Notes: generated by a model not told the origin, from the letters alone. A stretch of 64,000 nt of DNA from Flavobacterium aquidurense (GCA_900107365.1 FNPS01000002.1:496001-560000); one strand, 5' to 3'; positions 40,997-53,753 are shown, counted from the first letter of the stretch. Numbers and translations: made by a program.

Positions 40997-43900
40997 ATGA
41001 AAAAAACATTACATTTCATGTTGTTTTTGTTTTGCACTATAAATTGTTTCTCACAATTTAGTAAAACACATTACATACCACCATTAATTTCTGTTGCAGG
41101 ATTTGCTGCCGATCAATACCTGTACATCTCGACTCCCAGTCTTACCAATGTGAATTTTAAAATCATAGCAAATGGAGGAAGTGTAGTTAGCGGAACCGTT
41201 AATAGTAATAACCCCTATCGATTTTATATTGGAACAGGGCTTAACACCCAACTTTTTACACCTTTAATCAATACCGGAGTGATATCCGGCCGCGGATATA
41301 TTATTGAGGCTGAAGACCTGATTTATGTAAGTGCCAGAGTCAATGCAGGACTGACCATTGATGGTTCTTATAATCATGCAGGAGGACTAGTTTCCAAAGG
41401 AAACAGCGCCCTTGGTACCACTTTTAGATTAGGTGCAATGTTAAATCCGCTTTATGATGAAAGCTTATTGAACTTTGCTTCTATTATGGCTACTGAAAAC
41501 GGTACCCAAATCACGATTTCAAATATTCAAGACGGAACCCAACTTTTGAATGGAACAATTATATCCGGGCCAATAACCATTACCCTAAACAAAAATGAAA
41601 GCTATGTGCTGGCCTTAAAAAACTATAATGACGGTAAGGCTATATCAAATAGTTCTAAAATAATTGGAGCATTGGTTACTTCAGATAAACCTGTGGCGGT
41701 TAATGCAGGCTCCTTTGGAGGAAGCAACAGTACATTATTAGGTACTAATCAGAATAATAGTACTGCTCCTTTGGGAAGAGATGTGGGTTTTGACCAAATT
41801 GTTTCATTAGAAAAAACAGGAAAAGAATACGTATTTATAAAAGGTCTGGGTACAGATGAATTGGAACGTGTTTTATTAGTAGCTCATTACGATAACACAG
41901 AAATATTTCTAAACGGCTCTTCTACTTATTATACGACACTTAACAGTGGTGAATACATTGCAATTGATGGAAGCCAATTTAGAAATGGAAGTTTATATGT
42001 AAAAACATCTGCTAATGTATTTGCTTATCAAAGTATTGGAGGAAAAACTAATCCTGCGAATCAGAACTTATTTTTTGTCCCTCCTATAAATTGTGCTACA
42101 CCAAATACAGTAGACAACATTCCTCAAATACAATCAATTGGAAATAATGCTTTTAACGGATTTCTAAACATTGTCACCGAAACAGGTGCTACTGTTTTAT
42201 TGAACAATGCTCCTATTACGGCTACACCCCTACCAATCGAAGGTACCACAGCTTTTGTACGCTTTAATGTACCGGATTTATCTGGAAATATCGCAGTCAA
42301 ATCAACGAAGCAAGTATATGTTTCTTATTTTGGAACAAATGGAGCTGCAACCTATGGAGGTTATTACTCAGGTTTTGATTTAAAACCTGAAATTGTAAGT
42401 GGTAAAATCGCATTGACTAACTCTTCTTGTATTCCTAATGTATCATTAAAAATCAATTCTTTGTCCTCTTACGACACCTTTCAATGGTACAAAAACGATG
42501 TTATTATTCCGGGTGAAAATAAAAACAATTTCACCCCAACCCAACCTGGTTTTTATCAGGTAAAAGGAAGTATCTCCGGATGCGTAAGCGATATTTTCTC
42601 AGACAAAATTCCAGTAAGCGAATGTCCCATTAATCTGGACAATGACCTGGTAAACGACAATATAGACATTGATTACGACAATGACGGACTAACCAACTGT
42701 ACTGAATCTTATGGAGATCTGCCTCTCAATATCTCCAACCCAAATTCAGGTTTGGTAACAACTGGAACGTATTCTAATTCATTTTTAGGTACTATTACCA
42801 ATACAACACCTGCCGCCGCTGTTCCTTTTGCCGGAAATACGGATGGAAGTTTTGTGACCGAAGTCATGGGTGGAAAAGGTTTTTCCGTAAGCTATAAATT
42901 GAATTTTGCCCAACCTATAAATCTGAGTTTAGAATATATCACCAATGCAAATACATCCGATTTACTAAATTCTGATTCCGAATACATTATCAATTCAGAC
43001 ATTAATAAAACTGTCACCGTACTTAATCCTACGAATCAATTATTAATCGACACCAATTATGACGGCGTATATGAAAGTGGCGTTACGCAATTCTCTTCTT
43101 TCGAAATTCGCTTCCGATTAAATGGGAATATCCCTTTACAACCGGGAACAGGTACGTTCAAATTCCAGTCTTATCAAACCCAATCGTTTAAAATTACCCA
43201 TAAAAATCTATTGGATGCTACCGGAAACAAATCAACTTTCAGACTAATTACCACTTGTATACCAAAAGACACTGATGGTGACGGAATTCCTGATCAGTTA
43301 GATTTGGACTCAGACAATGATGGCATACCCGATGTCGTGGAATCACAAACAAAACCAATAGCTTTATCTAAGACTGATATGAATTTAGATGGATTAGATG
43401 ACATTTTCAACCCCTCCGCAACACCACTTGATACCGATAATGATGGTATTCCAAATTATCTTGATTTGGATAGTGACAATGACGGTATATATGATTTGAC
43501 GGAGTCAGGAAGCAATGCTCCGGATCTTAACAAAGATGGAATTATTGACACAATAGTTTTCGGGACCAATGGATTATCAAATTCATTAGAAACAAATCCT
43601 GACAGTAATATCTTAATATATACTGTTTTAGATTCTGATGATGATGGGATAAAAAACTACACAGAGATTGATAGTGATAATGATGGCTGTAATGATGTTA
43701 TAGAAGCTGGTTTTTCAGATCCAAATTCTGACGGACAATTAGGAAACATACCTACGACAGTAAACTCTGTCGGAATTGTAACCAGCAAGATCGATGGCTA
43801 TACAACTCCTAATGGCAACTACCTCATAGCAACTCCAATTTTAATTACCAGACAACCCGAAAATCAAATTGTTTGTGAATTGCAAAAAGCAACTTTTAGC

Positions 43901-45493
43901 ATCGATTCCAATGCTGATACTTTTCAATGGCAGCTTTCAACAGATAACGGAAATACGTGGAATGCCCTCACTGACAATAGTATTTATTCGGGAACCAATA
44001 CGGCCACTGTAACAATCCAAAAAACAAGTCTGACAATGAATGGCTACCATTATCGTGTTTTATTAAATCGAAATAATAATGCCTGTGGATTAACTTCTGC
44101 TAATACTGTAAAACTAATTCTTTTGGCTTTGCCAATTTTAAATTCTCCCATTACTATAGTCCAATGCGATGATGATACTGATGGTATTTCCAACTTTAAT
44201 ATAACCGAAAAAAACAGTTTTATTTCTGTCAATTCCAGTAATGAAACGTTCTCTTATTATACTACTTTAGCGGGAGCGAGCAGTAAAGATCCTGCTGCAC
44301 AAATTTCAAATTCGCTAGCGTTTTCAAGTAGCAACAAAACGATTTGGACAAGAGTTGAAAATGCAAACGGATGTTTTTCGACTGCTCAATTAAACCTGGT
44401 GGTTTCAACAACACAAATCAATTCTGATTTTAAAAGATCATTTAATGTCTGCGATGATTTTATCGATACTGCAAACAATGATAAAGATGGGATTGCAGCA
44501 TTCGATTTTAGCAGTGTGACAAATGATATTCAGGCTATGCTTCCATCTTCACCTGCAAATTATTCTATAAAATATTATGCAAATGAAGCTGATGCCCTGG
44601 CAGAAATCAATACAATTACAAATCCTTCAAACTACAGAAACACAATACCAAACCACCAAGAAATTTGGGTGCGTGTTGATAGTAATCTGGACAATGCTTG
44701 TTTTGGATTAGGAGCTTACATCACACTTACTGTAAACCCAAAACCTGATATTGACACCAACAGTAATCAGGCCGGTAATAAACTAGTTTGTTCTAATTTA
44801 CCCTCATTTTTTGTCAAACTCGACGCAGGAATTATAGGCAATACTGTTCCCAGTACTTACAACTACGTCTGGTCAAAAGACGGAAGTCTAATTCCTGGCG
44901 AAACCAGCGAAACTTTAGATGTAAATGAAGAAGGAAAATACACCGTCGAAGTTTTTACAAAAGGAGAAAACAGCTGTAGCAGAACCCGAATTATTACTGT
45001 AACAGCCTCTGATATTGCCTTTCTCGACTCTGTTACGATTTCAGACTTATCCGATTACAACACTGTTGAAGCAAATGTTTCCGGAACTGGAAATTATGAG
45101 TATAGTATTGATGATCACAACGGTCCTTTTCAGGAATCCAGTTTCTTTGAAAATGTTGTTCCGGGAATACATGATCTTTATATCCATGATAAGAACGGTT
45201 GTGGAACAATTTCAAAAACTATTGCAGTTCTGGGAATTCCGAAATTTTTCACTCCTAATAATGATGGTTACAATGACTACTGGAACATCAAAGGAATAAA
45301 TGACACTTTTAATCCGGGGGCAAAAATTCTTATTTTCGATCGGTATGGCAAGCTAATAAAGCAAATTACCGCTTTAGGCAATGGCTGGGACGGTACCTTC
45401 ACTGGCAGTCCAATGCCCGCAGATGATTATTGGTACACCATAAAACTTGAAGACGGACGCGAAGCAAAAGGTCATTTTAGTTTAAAAAGATAA
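40997..45493 (+). CDS. T9SS type B surface protein with IgGFc-binding-type N-terminus
   Basis: 1498 residues from ATG 40997 ([20 protein letters not shown]), preferred to a GTG 12 codons upstream because it begins the signal peptide; TATTTTTG at 40947-40954 is a plausible -7 box. N-terminal ~390 residues resemble the IgGFc-binding domain. Then Asp-rich thrombospondin-3-like calcium repeats ([20 protein letters not shown] and others), Ig-like modules and a repeated CDD-module ([20 protein letters not shown]). The end [20 protein letters not shown] to GHFSLKR is the type B sorting domain. Function probably adhesion or ligand binding at the surface. Confidence 0.88.
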   Translation: MKKTLHFMLFLFCTINCFSQFSKTHYIPPLISVAGFAADQYLYISTPSLTNVNFKIIANGGSVVSGTVNSNNPYRFYIGTGLNTQLFTPLINTGVISGRGYIIEAEDLIYVSARVNAGLTIDGSYNHAGGLVSKGNSALGTTFRLGAMLNPLYDESLLNFASIMATENGTQITISNIQDGTQLLNGTIISGPITITLNKNESYVLALKNYNDGKAISNSSKIIGALVTSDKPVAVNAGSFGGSNSTLLGTNQNNSTAPLGRDVGFDQIVSLEKTGKEYVFIKGLGTDELERVLLVAHYDNTEIFLNGSSTYYTTLNSGEYIAIDGSQFRNGSLYVKTSANVFAYQSIGGKTNPANQNLFFVPPINCATPNTVDNIPQIQSIGNNAFNGFLNIVTETGATVLLNNAPITATPLPIEGTTAFVRFNVPDLSGNIAVKSTKQVYVSYFGTNGAATYGGYYSGFDLKPEIVSGKIALTNSSCIPNVSLKINSLSSYDTFQWYKNDVIIPGENKNNFTPTQPGFYQVKGSISGCVSDIFSDKIPVSECPINLDNDLVNDNIDIDYDNDGLTNCTESYGDLPLNISNPNSGLVTTGTYSNSFLGTITNTTPAAAVPFAGNTDGSFVTEVMGGKGFSVSYKLNFAQPINLSLEYITNANTSDLLNSDSEYIINSDINKTVTVLNPTNQLLIDTNYDGVYESGVTQFSSFEIRFRLNGNIPLQPGTGTFKFQSYQTQSFKITHKNLLDATGNKSTFRLITTCIPKDTDGDGIPDQLDLDSDNDGIPDVVESQTKPIALSKTDMNLDGLDDIFNPSATPLDTDNDGIPNYLDLDSDNDGIYDLTESGSNAPDLNKDGIIDTIVFGTNGLSNSLETNPDSNILIYTVLDSDDDGIKNYTEIDSDNDGCNDVIEAGFSDPNSDGQLGNIPTTVNSVGIVTSKIDGYTTPNGNYLIATPILITRQPENQIVCELQKATFSIDSNADTFQWQLSTDNGNTWNALTDNSIYSGTNTATVTIQKTSLTMNGYHYRVLLNRNNNACGLTSANTVKLILLALPILNSPITIVQCDDDTDGISNFNITEKNSFISVNSSNETFSYYTTLAGASSKDPAAQISNSLAFSSSNKTIWTRVENANGCFSTAQLNLVVSTTQINSDFKRSFNVCDDFIDTANNDKDGIAAFDFSSVTNDIQAMLPSSPANYSIKYYANEADALAEINTITNPSNYRNTIPNHQEIWVRVDSNLDNACFGLGAYITLTVNPKPDIDTNSNQAGNKLVCSNLPSFFVKLDAGIIGNTVPSTYNYVWSKDGSLIPGETSETLDVNEEGKYTVEVFTKGENSCSRTRIITVTASDIAFLDSVTISDLSDYNTVEANVSGTGNYEYSIDDHNGPFQESSFFENVVPGIHDLYIHDKNGCGTISKTIAVLGIPKFFTPNNDGYNDYWNIKGINDTFNPGAKILIFDRYGKLIKQITALGNGWDGTFTGSPMPADDYWYTIKLEDGREAKGHFSLKR

Positions 45494-45516
45494 AATTCTT
45501 TTGCTATTTTTATCGA

Positions 45517-48500
45517 ATGAAAAAAACTACTTTCCTACTCTTTTTTTTGTTATCAATAACCAGTTTTGCACAAATAAGCAAAACAGATTCAACTAAAAAA
45601 ATAAATAAAAATACTGCGTCAGTTTCAAACATCCAGTTAATTTTTGGAAAAGTAGACAGCTCGAAACCATCGTGCCTACCAAATACCATACTTACAGTAG
45701 CCAACCCTTCTGGTTTTGGTTCTTATCAATGGTACTATGAAAACACGGCAATTCCATTGGCAACCACAAATAGCTACTCCCCAACTCAAGCAGGATATTA
45801 TCATGTTACAGCAATACATTCTTCATCAGGAACAACTGAACACTCAAATGATGTTCCGGTAAGTATTTGTCCATTAGACACTGATAATGATGGAATAAAT
45901 AACAATGTTGACGTAGATTTAGATAATGATGGAATTCACAATGGCTTCGAAGCTGGCGGCCCGCTTTTAAACCAATCTAATCCTCTTAGCGATTATCAGT
46001 ATACAGGTTCCGTTACCGGAACAGGAACTATAGAAGGAAAACCCTATTACGGATTTGTTTCTGAAATTGCTGCCGGAAGAGCAGAATATGTAACTTATAA
46101 TCTTCAATTGACTTCGCCAACAAATGTTAAATTACAAAATTTACCTATTGAAAATCAAGGAAGTATACAAATAGCAGATCCATCAGAATACTTAAATTCT
46201 ACCGGAGACTTTATTGTTAAAGTTCCTTTAAATAGAACTTTGACAATTTTAAACCCAAATAATGTATTATTAATTGATACCAATTACGATGGAATGTATG
46301 AAAGCGGGGTTACAGAATTTTCGTCATTTGAGATCAGATTTAGATTAAATGGTACTACTCCATTAAAGCCAGGAATACCATTTTCTATTTCAAGTTATCT
46401 TACTGATTTTATTTCTTATACACATCACAATCTATCTGACACAAGTGCTAACAAAGCTTCTTTTGCATTTGTTTTACCGTATTTATTTGACAGGGATTCT
46501 GATGGAATTCCTGATTTATTGGATTTAGATAGCGACAATGACGGAATACCGGACCAAATTGAAATGCGAGGGAAAGATATCAGAATATATTCTGGTATAG
46601 ATACAGATAAAAACGGATTAGATGACGCCTTTATGCCAATTTTTGCAGGCATAGATTCTGACAACGACAATGGGACTATAAGCCCTATTGACAGAGTAGA
46701 TTTAGACAGTGATAATGACGGAATTTATGATTTAGTTGAATCAGGAAGCAATGCAGTCGATTCTAATAATGATGGTGTAATTGATGGAAGCCCTGCCTCT
46801 TTTGGCACTAATGGTTTGCATGATAGTCTGGAAACATTTCCTGACAGTGGAATTCTTAACTACACAATTGCAGATACTGACGGCGACGGAACATCAAATT
46901 ATATTGATCTTGACAGTGATGGAGACTCTTGCAATGATGTAACCGATGCCGGATTTACAGATCCTAATAACGATGGCCAACTTGGTGACGCTCCAATATC
47001 ATCTAATTCTAACGGTCTTGTTACAAGCAGAATCAATGGATACACAACTCCTGACCCTGCCTATTTAAGTGCAGCTAAAATTATAATAAACACACAGCCA
47101 GCAAATCAATCTAACTGTGAATTACAAAATGTAACATTTACAATTGCAACAAACCTGGTAGATAGTTATCAATGGCAATTATCTACAAATGGCACGCTTT
47201 GGACAAATATTTTAGATAATAGCAATTATTCCGGAAGCTTAACAAACGCTTTGCTGATAAAAAATCTTGCACTAAACATGCAAAATTATCAATATCGTGT
47301 AGCATTAAGTAAAAATGGAAATCTTTGCGGAATAACCTCAAATGCAGCAACTTTATCAGTGTTACCAATTCCGACAATAACATCCCCTGTCACCTTAATA
47401 CAATGTGACGATACTGCTGGCGGATTATCAACTTTTAATTTAACAGAGAAGAATAATTTCTTGTCAACCAATTATAGAGATGAGTTATTTACGTATTACA
47501 CTTCTGCTGCTGCTGCAAATACAAAAGATACTGCATTCCTCATCAACAACCCTATTAGCTATTCCAGTACATCCGGTTCAGTTTGGATAAGAGTCGAAAA
47601 TTCGAACGGTTGTTTTTCAGTTGCCGAATTAAGTCTGATTGTATCAGTTACAAAAATACCTAACACTTTTAATCGCACTTTCTCAGTCTGCGATGACTAC
47701 TTAGATCGTACAAATGATGATAAGGACGGAATTACATCATTTGATTTTACAAGTGTTACAAATGATTTAAAATCTATTTTACCCGCTCCGTCTTCATTAT
47801 ATTCTATTACCTATTATAAAACAGAAAGTGACGCTTTATCAGAAATAGATGAAATTACAAACACTTCTAATTACAGAAATATTGGGTCTCCAAATCAACA
47901 AAAAATATGGGTTCGAATTGAAAATATTTTAGACAATTCATGTTACGGGCTAGGAGAACATATCACACTTCAGGTACAACCATTGCCTAATATTGAAATC
48001 ACTGATCCTAATATTAAAACAATTTGTTCTAATCTTTCTTCCTATTACGTGCAATTAGATGCTGGAATTCAAGACAGTACTCCAACTACGGATTATACTT
48101 ATGTTTGGAAAAAAGAAGGAGCAATTTTGACTGGTAAAACATCATCAACTTTAGACGTAAACACTGAAGGACTTTATTCAGTAGAAGTAACTTCTATTTT
48201 TGGATGTTCCAGGATACGTGAGATAAAAGTTGTTTCTTCAAATACTGCACAAATAGAAAAAATTACTTTAAAAAATGTAATTCAAGGAAACATATTAACA
48301 GTCAATGCAACTGTGGAAGCAACGGGTCCCGGCAGTTATGAGTATAGCTTAGACACTTCAAATGGTCCTTTTCAAAATTTCAATCTTTTCGAGAATATTT
48401 CATCGGGAAACCATCAATTATTTGTCAAAGATAAAAATGGATGTGGAATTACCAGTAAACAAATAACTGTTCCAATTCAAATCGCTGCAGACTTCACCCA

Positions 48501-49554
48501 CATTTTCTATAATTGTGATGATTATTTGGATAATGTAAACAATGATACTGACGGCATTTCGAATTTTGACTTTACTAGTATTAAAGATGATTTAATAGCA
48601 CGTTTACCTGCGTCACTATATTCTATAAAATATTATCAAAATAAAAATGACGCTTTATTTGAAAAAAACGAAATCACAAACATTTCTAATTATAGAAACA
48701 CCGGATCTCCTACGGACCAAAAAGTATGGGTAAGAATCCAAAACACCATTGATAATTTATGTTATGGACTTGGATCATTTGTTACCTTACATGTAACAGC
48801 TGTTCCTGATATTGATGCGAATGATAATCACAACGACGATCAATTGGTCTGCTCTAATCTATCATCATTTTTTGTAAAACTTAATGCCGGAATTAAAGAT
48901 AGTAGTTCACCTAACGATTATGCATATATCTGGAAAAAGGACGGTGAAATTTTGAACAATGAAAAACAAGCAACATTGGATGTAAATACTGAAGGACTAT
49001 ATTCTGTAGAAGTTATCTCTCTTTCAGGTTGTAGTAAAATAAGAAATATAAAAGTATCATCTTCAAACTTAGCACAAATAAATAAAATTACGGTTAAAGA
49101 AACAGATGATTCAAATGCCAATACAATTATAGTAGAAACTACCGGTCCAGGCGACTATGAATATAGTTTAGATAATCAAAACGGACCATTTCAATCGTCA
49201 AATATTTTTGAGAATATACCATTAGGAATTCATGATGTATATGTAAATGACAAAAACGGATGTGGTATAATAAGTCAATCAATTGGTATTGTGGGTGCTC
49301 CAAAATTTTTCACACCAAATGCTGATGGTCATAATGATTATTGGAATGTTCTCGGTTTAAATACAGATATGAACAAAAATTCTATTGTTAACATATATGA
49401 TCGATACGGAAAACTTATAAAAGAACTTCGACCTTCAGATTTGGGCTGGGATGGAACTTTTGCAGGAAACCTACTTCCTGCAGATGACTATTGGTATACA
49501 GCTAAATTTGAGAATGGCAAAGAAACAAAAGGACATTTTAGTTTAAAAAGATAA
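45517..49554 (+). CDS. T9SS type B surface protein with duplicated modules
   Basis: 1345 residues. Signal peptide (LLFFLLSITSFAQ). An Ig-like domain, thrombospondin-3-type repeats ([40 protein letters not shown]), Ig-like modules, then a module of about 260 residues present twice in tandem. Copy 1 starts VCDDYLDRTNDDKDGITSFD (about residue 720) and copy 2 [20 protein letters not shown] (about residue 993); both end with KDKNGCGIT/NDKNGCGII. The C-terminus KFFTPNADGHNDYWNVLGLN to GHFSLKR is a type B sorting domain. It follows the previous paralogue after 23 bases. Lacks the IgGFc-type domain. Confidence 0.88.
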   Translation: MKKTTFLLFFLLSITSFAQISKTDSTKKINKNTASVSNIQLIFGKVDSSKPSCLPNTILTVANPSGFGSYQWYYENTAIPLATTNSYSPTQAGYYHVTAIHSSSGTTEHSNDVPVSICPLDTDNDGINNNVDVDLDNDGIHNGFEAGGPLLNQSNPLSDYQYTGSVTGTGTIEGKPYYGFVSEIAAGRAEYVTYNLQLTSPTNVKLQNLPIENQGSIQIADPSEYLNSTGDFIVKVPLNRTLTILNPNNVLLIDTNYDGMYESGVTEFSSFEIRFRLNGTTPLKPGIPFSISSYLTDFISYTHHNLSDTSANKASFAFVLPYLFDRDSDGIPDLLDLDSDNDGIPDQIEMRGKDIRIYSGIDTDKNGLDDAFMPIFAGIDSDNDNGTISPIDRVDLDSDNDGIYDLVESGSNAVDSNNDGVIDGSPASFGTNGLHDSLETFPDSGILNYTIADTDGDGTSNYIDLDSDGDSCNDVTDAGFTDPNNDGQLGDAPISSNSNGLVTSRINGYTTPDPAYLSAAKIIINTQPANQSNCELQNVTFTIATNLVDSYQWQLSTNGTLWTNILDNSNYSGSLTNALLIKNLALNMQNYQYRVALSKNGNLCGITSNAATLSVLPIPTITSPVTLIQCDDTAGGLSTFNLTEKNNFLSTNYRDELFTYYTSAAAANTKDTAFLINNPISYSSTSGSVWIRVENSNGCFSVAELSLIVSVTKIPNTFNRTFSVCDDYLDRTNDDKDGITSFDFTSVTNDLKSILPAPSSLYSITYYKTESDALSEIDEITNTSNYRNIGSPNQQKIWVRIENILDNSCYGLGEHITLQVQPLPNIEITDPNIKTICSNLSSYYVQLDAGIQDSTPTTDYTYVWKKEGAILTGKTSSTLDVNTEGLYSVEVTSIFGCSRIREIKVVSSNTAQIEKITLKNVIQGNILTVNATVEATGPGSYEYSLDTSNGPFQNFNLFENISSGNHQLFVKDKNGCGITSKQITVPIQIAADFTHIFYNCDDYLDNVNNDTDGISNFDFTSIKDDLIARLPASLYSIKYYQNKNDALFEKNEITNISNYRNTGSPTDQKVWVRIQNTIDNLCYGLGSFVTLHVTAVPDIDANDNHNDDQLVCSNLSSFFVKLNAGIKDSSSPNDYAYIWKKDGEILNNEKQATLDVNTEGLYSVEVISLSGCSKIRNIKVSSSNLAQINKITVKETDDSNANTIIVETTGPGDYEYSLDNQNGPFQSSNIFENIPLGIHDVYVNDKNGCGIISQSIGIVGAPKFFTPNADGHNDYWNVLGLNTDMNKNSIVNIYDRYGKLIKELRPSDLGWDGTFAGNLLPADDYWYTAKFENGKETKGHFSLKR

Positions 49555-49605
49555 ACTAACAAATTCCAAATAAAAAATTCCAAATTCTAATAATGAACTT
49601 AAAAA

Positions 49606-49641
49606 AAAATCCCAAACTCCTTAATTGGAATTTGGGATTTT
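49606..49641. terminator. Bidirectional terminator between T9SS gene and typA
   Basis: AAAATCCCAAA (49606-49616) pairs with TTTGGGATTTT (49631-49641), with A and T runs on the two sides. It separates convergent genes. The flanks carry ATTCCAAAT repeats also seen after the response regulator at 53753. Confidence 0.85.
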
Positions 49642-49661
49642 AAATATTGAAAATTTAAATA

Positions 49662-51458
49662 TTAGATTTTAAATCTTTTTCTATCAGTTTCAGTCAAATA
49701 AATTTTTCTCAAACGGATTGATTTAGGAGTAACCTCTACATATTCATCTTTTTGAATATACTCTAAAGCTTCTTCAAGAGAGAAAATAATTGGTGGAATA
49801 ATTCTCGCTTTTTCATCATTTCCAGAAGAACGAACGTTAGATTGTTTTTTCTCTTTAGTTACGTTTACACACATATCATCACCACGAGAGTTTTCTCCAA
49901 TTACCTGTCCTTCGTAAATTTCAGCATTTGGTTCAACAAAAAACTTACCACGATCTTGTAATTTATCGATAGAATAAGGAATAGCTTTTCCTTTTTCCAT
50001 AGAAATCAATGAACCTTTGTTACGTCCGGCAATTTCTCCTTTGTAAGGTTCGTATCCTATAAAACGGTGTGCCATAATAGCTTCACCAGCTGTTGCAGTA
50101 AGTAATTGATTACGCAATCCAATAATTCCACGTGATGGAATATTAAATTTTACAATCATACGCTCCCCTTTAGTTTCCATAGAAAGCATTTCACCTTTAC
50201 GCAAAGTAACGAACTCAACCGCTCTACCTGAAAGATTTTCTGGTAAGTCGATTGTTAATTCCTCAATTGGCTCACATTTTTTACCATCAATTTCTTTGAT
50301 GATAACTTGTGGCTGACCGATTTGTAACTCATACCCTTCTCTTCTCATTGTTTCAATAAGAACAGATAAGTGAAGTACACCACGACCAAAAACCATGAAT
50401 TTATCAGCAGAATCAGTTTCACCTAACTTCATAGCTAAGTTTTTCTCTAATTCTTTTGTCAAACGCTCTCTAATATGACGAGAAGTTACAAATTTACCCT
50501 CTTTACCAAAGAAAGGAGAGTCATTAATTGTAAACAACATACTCATAGTAGGTTCGTCGATATCAATCGTTTTTAAACCTTCAGGATTTTCAGAATCAGC
50601 AATAGTATCACCAATTTCAAAACCTTCAACTCCAATGATTGCACAAATATCTCCGGCAATAACTTCTTGCACTTTTTTACGACCAAGTCCTTCGAAAGTA
50701 TGAAGTTCTTTGATACGAGATTTAGATATGGTACCATCTCTTTTTACTAATGAGATTGGCATACCTTCTTTAAGAACTCCTCTTTCCAAACGACCAATAG
50801 CAATACGACCTGTAAAGGCTGAGAAATCTAAAGAAGTAATTAACATTTGTGGTGTTCCTTCAGAAACTTTAGGAGCAGGTACATTTTCAACAACCATATC
50901 CAATAATGCTTCAACATTATCAGTTACGTTTTCCCAATGATCAGACATCCAGTTGTTTTTAGCAGAACCATAAACTGTTGGAAAATCCAACTGCCATTCT
51001 TCAGCACCTAATTCAAACATTAAGTCAAAAACTTTTTCGTGAACTTCTTCAGGAGTACAGTTTTCTTTGTCAACTTTATTAATAACTACACATGGCTTAA
51101 GACCTAAGTCAATAGCTTTTTGTAATACAAAACGAGTTTGTGGCATAGGACCCTCAAAAGCATCCACTAGCAAACATACACCATCGGCCATGTTCAATAC
51201 ACGTTCTACTTCACCTCCAAAATCGGCGTGGCCTGGAGTGTCAATAATATTGATTTTTGTTCCTTTATATTGAACTGATACGTTTTTAGAAGTAATAGTA
51301 ATACCTCTCTCACGCTCTAAATCGTTATTATCAAGAATTAAATCACCTGTGTTTTCGTTGTCACGAAATAATTGACAGTGATACATAATTTTATCAACCA
51401 AAGTGGTTTTACCGTGATCGACGTGGGCAATAATTGCAATGTTTCTAATAGATTCCAT
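49662..51458 (-). CDS. typA: Translational GTPase TypA/BipA
   Basis: 598 residues. G1 [13 protein letters not shown], switch GITITSK, G3 [12 protein letters not shown]4 VINKVDKE and the C-terminal TypA-specific region ([40 protein letters not shown]) identify it. It binds the ribosome and helps assembly and translation in stress or cold. Normal length. TACCTTTG on the minus strand at 51478-51485 is a likely -7 box about 20 bases before the start. Single gene. Confidence 0.97.
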   Translation of the reverse strand: MESIRNIAIIAHVDHGKTTLVDKIMYHCQLFRDNENTGDLILDNNDLERERGITITSKNVSVQYKGTKINIIDTPGHADFGGEVERVLNMADGVCLLVDAFEGPMPQTRFVLQKAIDLGLKPCVVINKVDKENCTPEEVHEKVFDLMFELGAEEWQLDFPTVYGSAKNNWMSDHWENVTDNVEALLDMVVENVPAPKVSEGTPQMLITSLDFSAFTGRIAIGRLERGVLKEGMPISLVKRDGTISKSRIKELHTFEGLGRKKVQEVIAGDICAIIGVEGFEIGDTIADSENPEGLKTIDIDEPTMSMLFTINDSPFFGKEGKFVTSRHIRERLTKELEKNLAMKLGETDSADKFMVFGRGVLHLSVLIETMRREGYELQIGQPQVIIKEIDGKKCEPIEELTIDLPENLSGRAVEFVTLRKGEMLSMETKGERMIVKFNIPSRGIIGLRNQLLTATAGEAIMAHRFIGYEPYKGEIAGRNKGSLISMEKGKAIPYSIDKLQDRGKFFVEPNAEIYEGQVIGENSRGDDMCVNVTKEKKQSNVRSSGNDEKARIIPPIIFSLEEALEYIQKDEYVEVTPKSIRLRKIYLTETDRKRFKI

Positions 51459-51625
51459 CTGTGATTTTTAATGGGTGCAAAGGTACACTTTATTTTGATA
51501 TAAAAAACGTTTCTTTGATAGTTTGCGTATATCCAAGTAATTAGTTCACTGACCAATGTAAATTTAAGTGTCAAATTGACAGCTAATAATTGCTAAATTA
51601 TAGTTAATTTAACTATATTTGAGTA

Positions 51626-53335
51626 ATGAAAAGTAAAACTCTCCAAATTACTCTAATTTATATTATCATTTCGTTATTTATGGCAATAATCTGTCATAAA
51701 TTACTCACTAATTACTTTTCGCCCACAGAAAACTATAATCTATTCCTTATAAAGGATATTTTTTTCATATTAGCCACGGGACTGGTTTTCAAATACATAC
51801 TTTCTAAGAACGAAGTCAGAAACAGATCTGTTTTTGAAAAATTAAAACAGACAAACGAAGAAATTAAAGAATCGAACGAAAAATATGACATTGTTGCTAA
51901 AGCAACAAGCGATACCATTTGGGATTGGAAAATACAAGAAGACAGCCTGAGCTGGAACAGAGGAATCGAAGGTGTTTTTGGATATAACCAAAAAGAAGTT
52001 GGCAAAACCTCAAAATGGTGGTTTGACAAAATTCATCCGGAAGACAGTATTCGAATGTCTATTAAATTATATTCGTTTATTGAGCAAAAAACAGAAAAGT
52101 GGCAGGATCAATATCGTTTCAGATGTGCCGACGGATCTTATAAATATGTTTTAGACAGAGGCTTTTTACTTAAAGATGAAAACGGGAGAGCCATCAGAAT
52201 GATTGGAGCCATTCAGGATATCACAAAGCAAAAAGAAGAAGAACAGCGATTAAAACTTTTAGAAACAGTAATTACACAATCCAAAGATTCAATTTTAATC
52301 ACAGAAGCAAATTCAGTAGATCGCAAAATTCCAAAGATTGTCTACGTAAACCCCGCATTTTCACAAATGTCAGGATATCAGTCTAATGAAATAATAGGAA
52401 AATCTCCAAACATTTTCAAAGGGCCAAAATCAGACTCCGACGAGTTAAAAAAACTTTTACGTGCTATTAAAAACGAAGAAGAATGCCTGATTGAAACCAT
52501 TAGCTACACAAAACAAAAAGAAGAATATTGGGTTCGATTCTCAATGATCCCCATTTTTAATAACGAAGGCGTAATTTCACACTGGATCTCCATACAAAGA
52601 GACATTACAGATGAGAAAAAACTAGAAACAGAAAAAGAACATCTTATTCGCGAACTAACACAAAACAATAAGGATTTAAAACAGTTCTCCTACATTACAT
52701 CACATAATTTGAGAGCCCCATTATCAAATTTAATCGGTCTTTTAAATCTAATAGAAGATATACCTGTTAATAATACTGAGCTTGAAGAAATCATTACAGG
52801 ATTTACAAAATCAACACATTTATTAAACGAAACCATTAATGACCTCGTAAAAGTCATCATTATTAAAGACAACCCTTCAATGCAAAAAGAAGAAGTCTCT
52901 TTAAAAGAAGTATTCGAAAATGTATTTAGCCAACTATCATTTCAAATAGAACTGCACAAGCCAATTATCAAACTTAAATTCGACAGAGTTCCTTTATTAA
53001 ACACAAACAAAGCTTACATAGAAAGCATTTTACTAAACTTACTAACGAATTCTATTAAATACAAATCAGAAAATAGAAAGTTAAAAATATCAATAATGGC
53101 CGAACAAATTGATCACAAAGCCATATTAACCTTTAAAGATAACGGAATCGGAATTGACCTTGAGCGAAATCGCGACAAAGTTTTTGGTCTTTATCAAAGA
53201 TTTCATAATTATCCTGACAGTAAAGGATTAGGACTATATCTCGTAAAATCACAGGTCGAAACCATGGGCGGCACCATAAGCATCGACAGCGAAGTCAACA
53301 AAGGCACCACGTTTACAATAACATTTAAAAATTAA
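51626..53335 (+). CDS. PAS-domain sensor histidine kinase
   Basis: 569 residues. Two N-terminal membrane helices (residues 8-25 and about 40-57), a coiled linker, PAS 1 (about 85-195, with DTIWDWKIQEDSLSWNRG and the PAC end GAIQDITKQK), PAS 2 (about 200-335, KIVYVNPAFSQMSGYQ, SIQRDITDEK), then the HisKA-like H-box SYITSHNLRAPLSNLIGLLN and a HATPase with LTNSIKYKS, FKDNGIGIDL and GLGLYLVKS. All catalytic boxes are present. It pairs with the receiver protein four bases downstream. TATATTTG at 51614-51621 is a likely -7 box. Confidence 0.94.
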   Translation: MKSKTLQITLIYIIISLFMAIICHKLLTNYFSPTENYNLFLIKDIFFILATGLVFKYILSKNEVRNRSVFEKLKQTNEEIKESNEKYDIVAKATSDTIWDWKIQEDSLSWNRGIEGVFGYNQKEVGKTSKWWFDKIHPEDSIRMSIKLYSFIEQKTEKWQDQYRFRCADGSYKYVLDRGFLLKDENGRAIRMIGAIQDITKQKEEEQRLKLLETVITQSKDSILITEANSVDRKIPKIVYVNPAFSQMSGYQSNEIIGKSPNIFKGPKSDSDELKKLLRAIKNEEECLIETISYTKQKEEYWVRFSMIPIFNNEGVISHWISIQRDITDEKKLETEKEHLIRELTQNNKDLKQFSYITSHNLRAPLSNLIGLLNLIEDIPVNNTELEEIITGFTKSTHLLNETINDLVKVIIIKDNPSMQKEEVSLKEVFENVFSQLSFQIELHKPIIKLKFDRVPLLNTNKAYIESILLNLLTNSIKYKSENRKLKISIMAEQIDHKAILTFKDNGIGIDLERNRDKVFGLYQRFHNYPDSKGLGLYLVKSQVETMGGTISIDSEVNKGTTFTITFKN

Positions 53336-53339
53336 CATC

Positions 53340-53753
53340 ATGCTCGAGCAAATTCTATGCATTGACGACGACCCAATCACGTTAATGTTGTGCAAAAAAG
53401 TAATTTCAAAATCGGAATTTTCGAATGAAATTATTACCGCTCAAAATGGCGAAGAAGCACTTCTTCACTTTAATACCTTAAAATACACGAATAACAAAAA
53501 CAAAGTAAATAAAAAACCTGAATTAATTTTTTTAGACTTAAACATGCCGGTAATGGGCGGTTGGGAATTCCTGGATCATTTTACCTCTGGAGATTATGCT
53601 GAATTTAACACCGCAAATGTCATCGTTTTATCTTCTACAATTGATCCTGAAGATTTAGCCAAAGCAAAAAAATACCCTATAATTATCGATTTCCTTTCAA
53701 AACCAATTACCCAACCAATGTTAGAATACCTTAAAAAGAAGATAGATATTTAA
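53340..53753 (+). CDS. Single-domain response regulator
   Basis: 137 residues, receiver domain only: CIDDDP (acid pocket), phospho-acceptor Asp66 in LIFLDLNMPVMGGW, VLSST and the Lys of FLSKP. No output domain, so it is a CheY-like relay. It starts 4 bases after the PAS kinase stop; together they are probably a two-component pair. The RR fold has a short insertion (KYTNNKNKVNKK) before the phospho-site, common in Bacteroidota relays. Confidence 0.94.
   Translation: MLEQILCIDDDPITLMLCKKVISKSEFSNEIITAQNGEEALLHFNTLKYTNNKNKVNKKPELIFLDLNMPVMGGWEFLDHFTSGDYAEFNTANVIVLSSTIDPEDLAKAKKYPIIIDFLSKPITQPMLEYLKKKIDI

Noticed and set aside
40852-41061. 69-residue plus-strand frame before the second T9SS gene
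   Set aside because: It overlaps the T9SS signal peptide region in another frame and lacks any motif.
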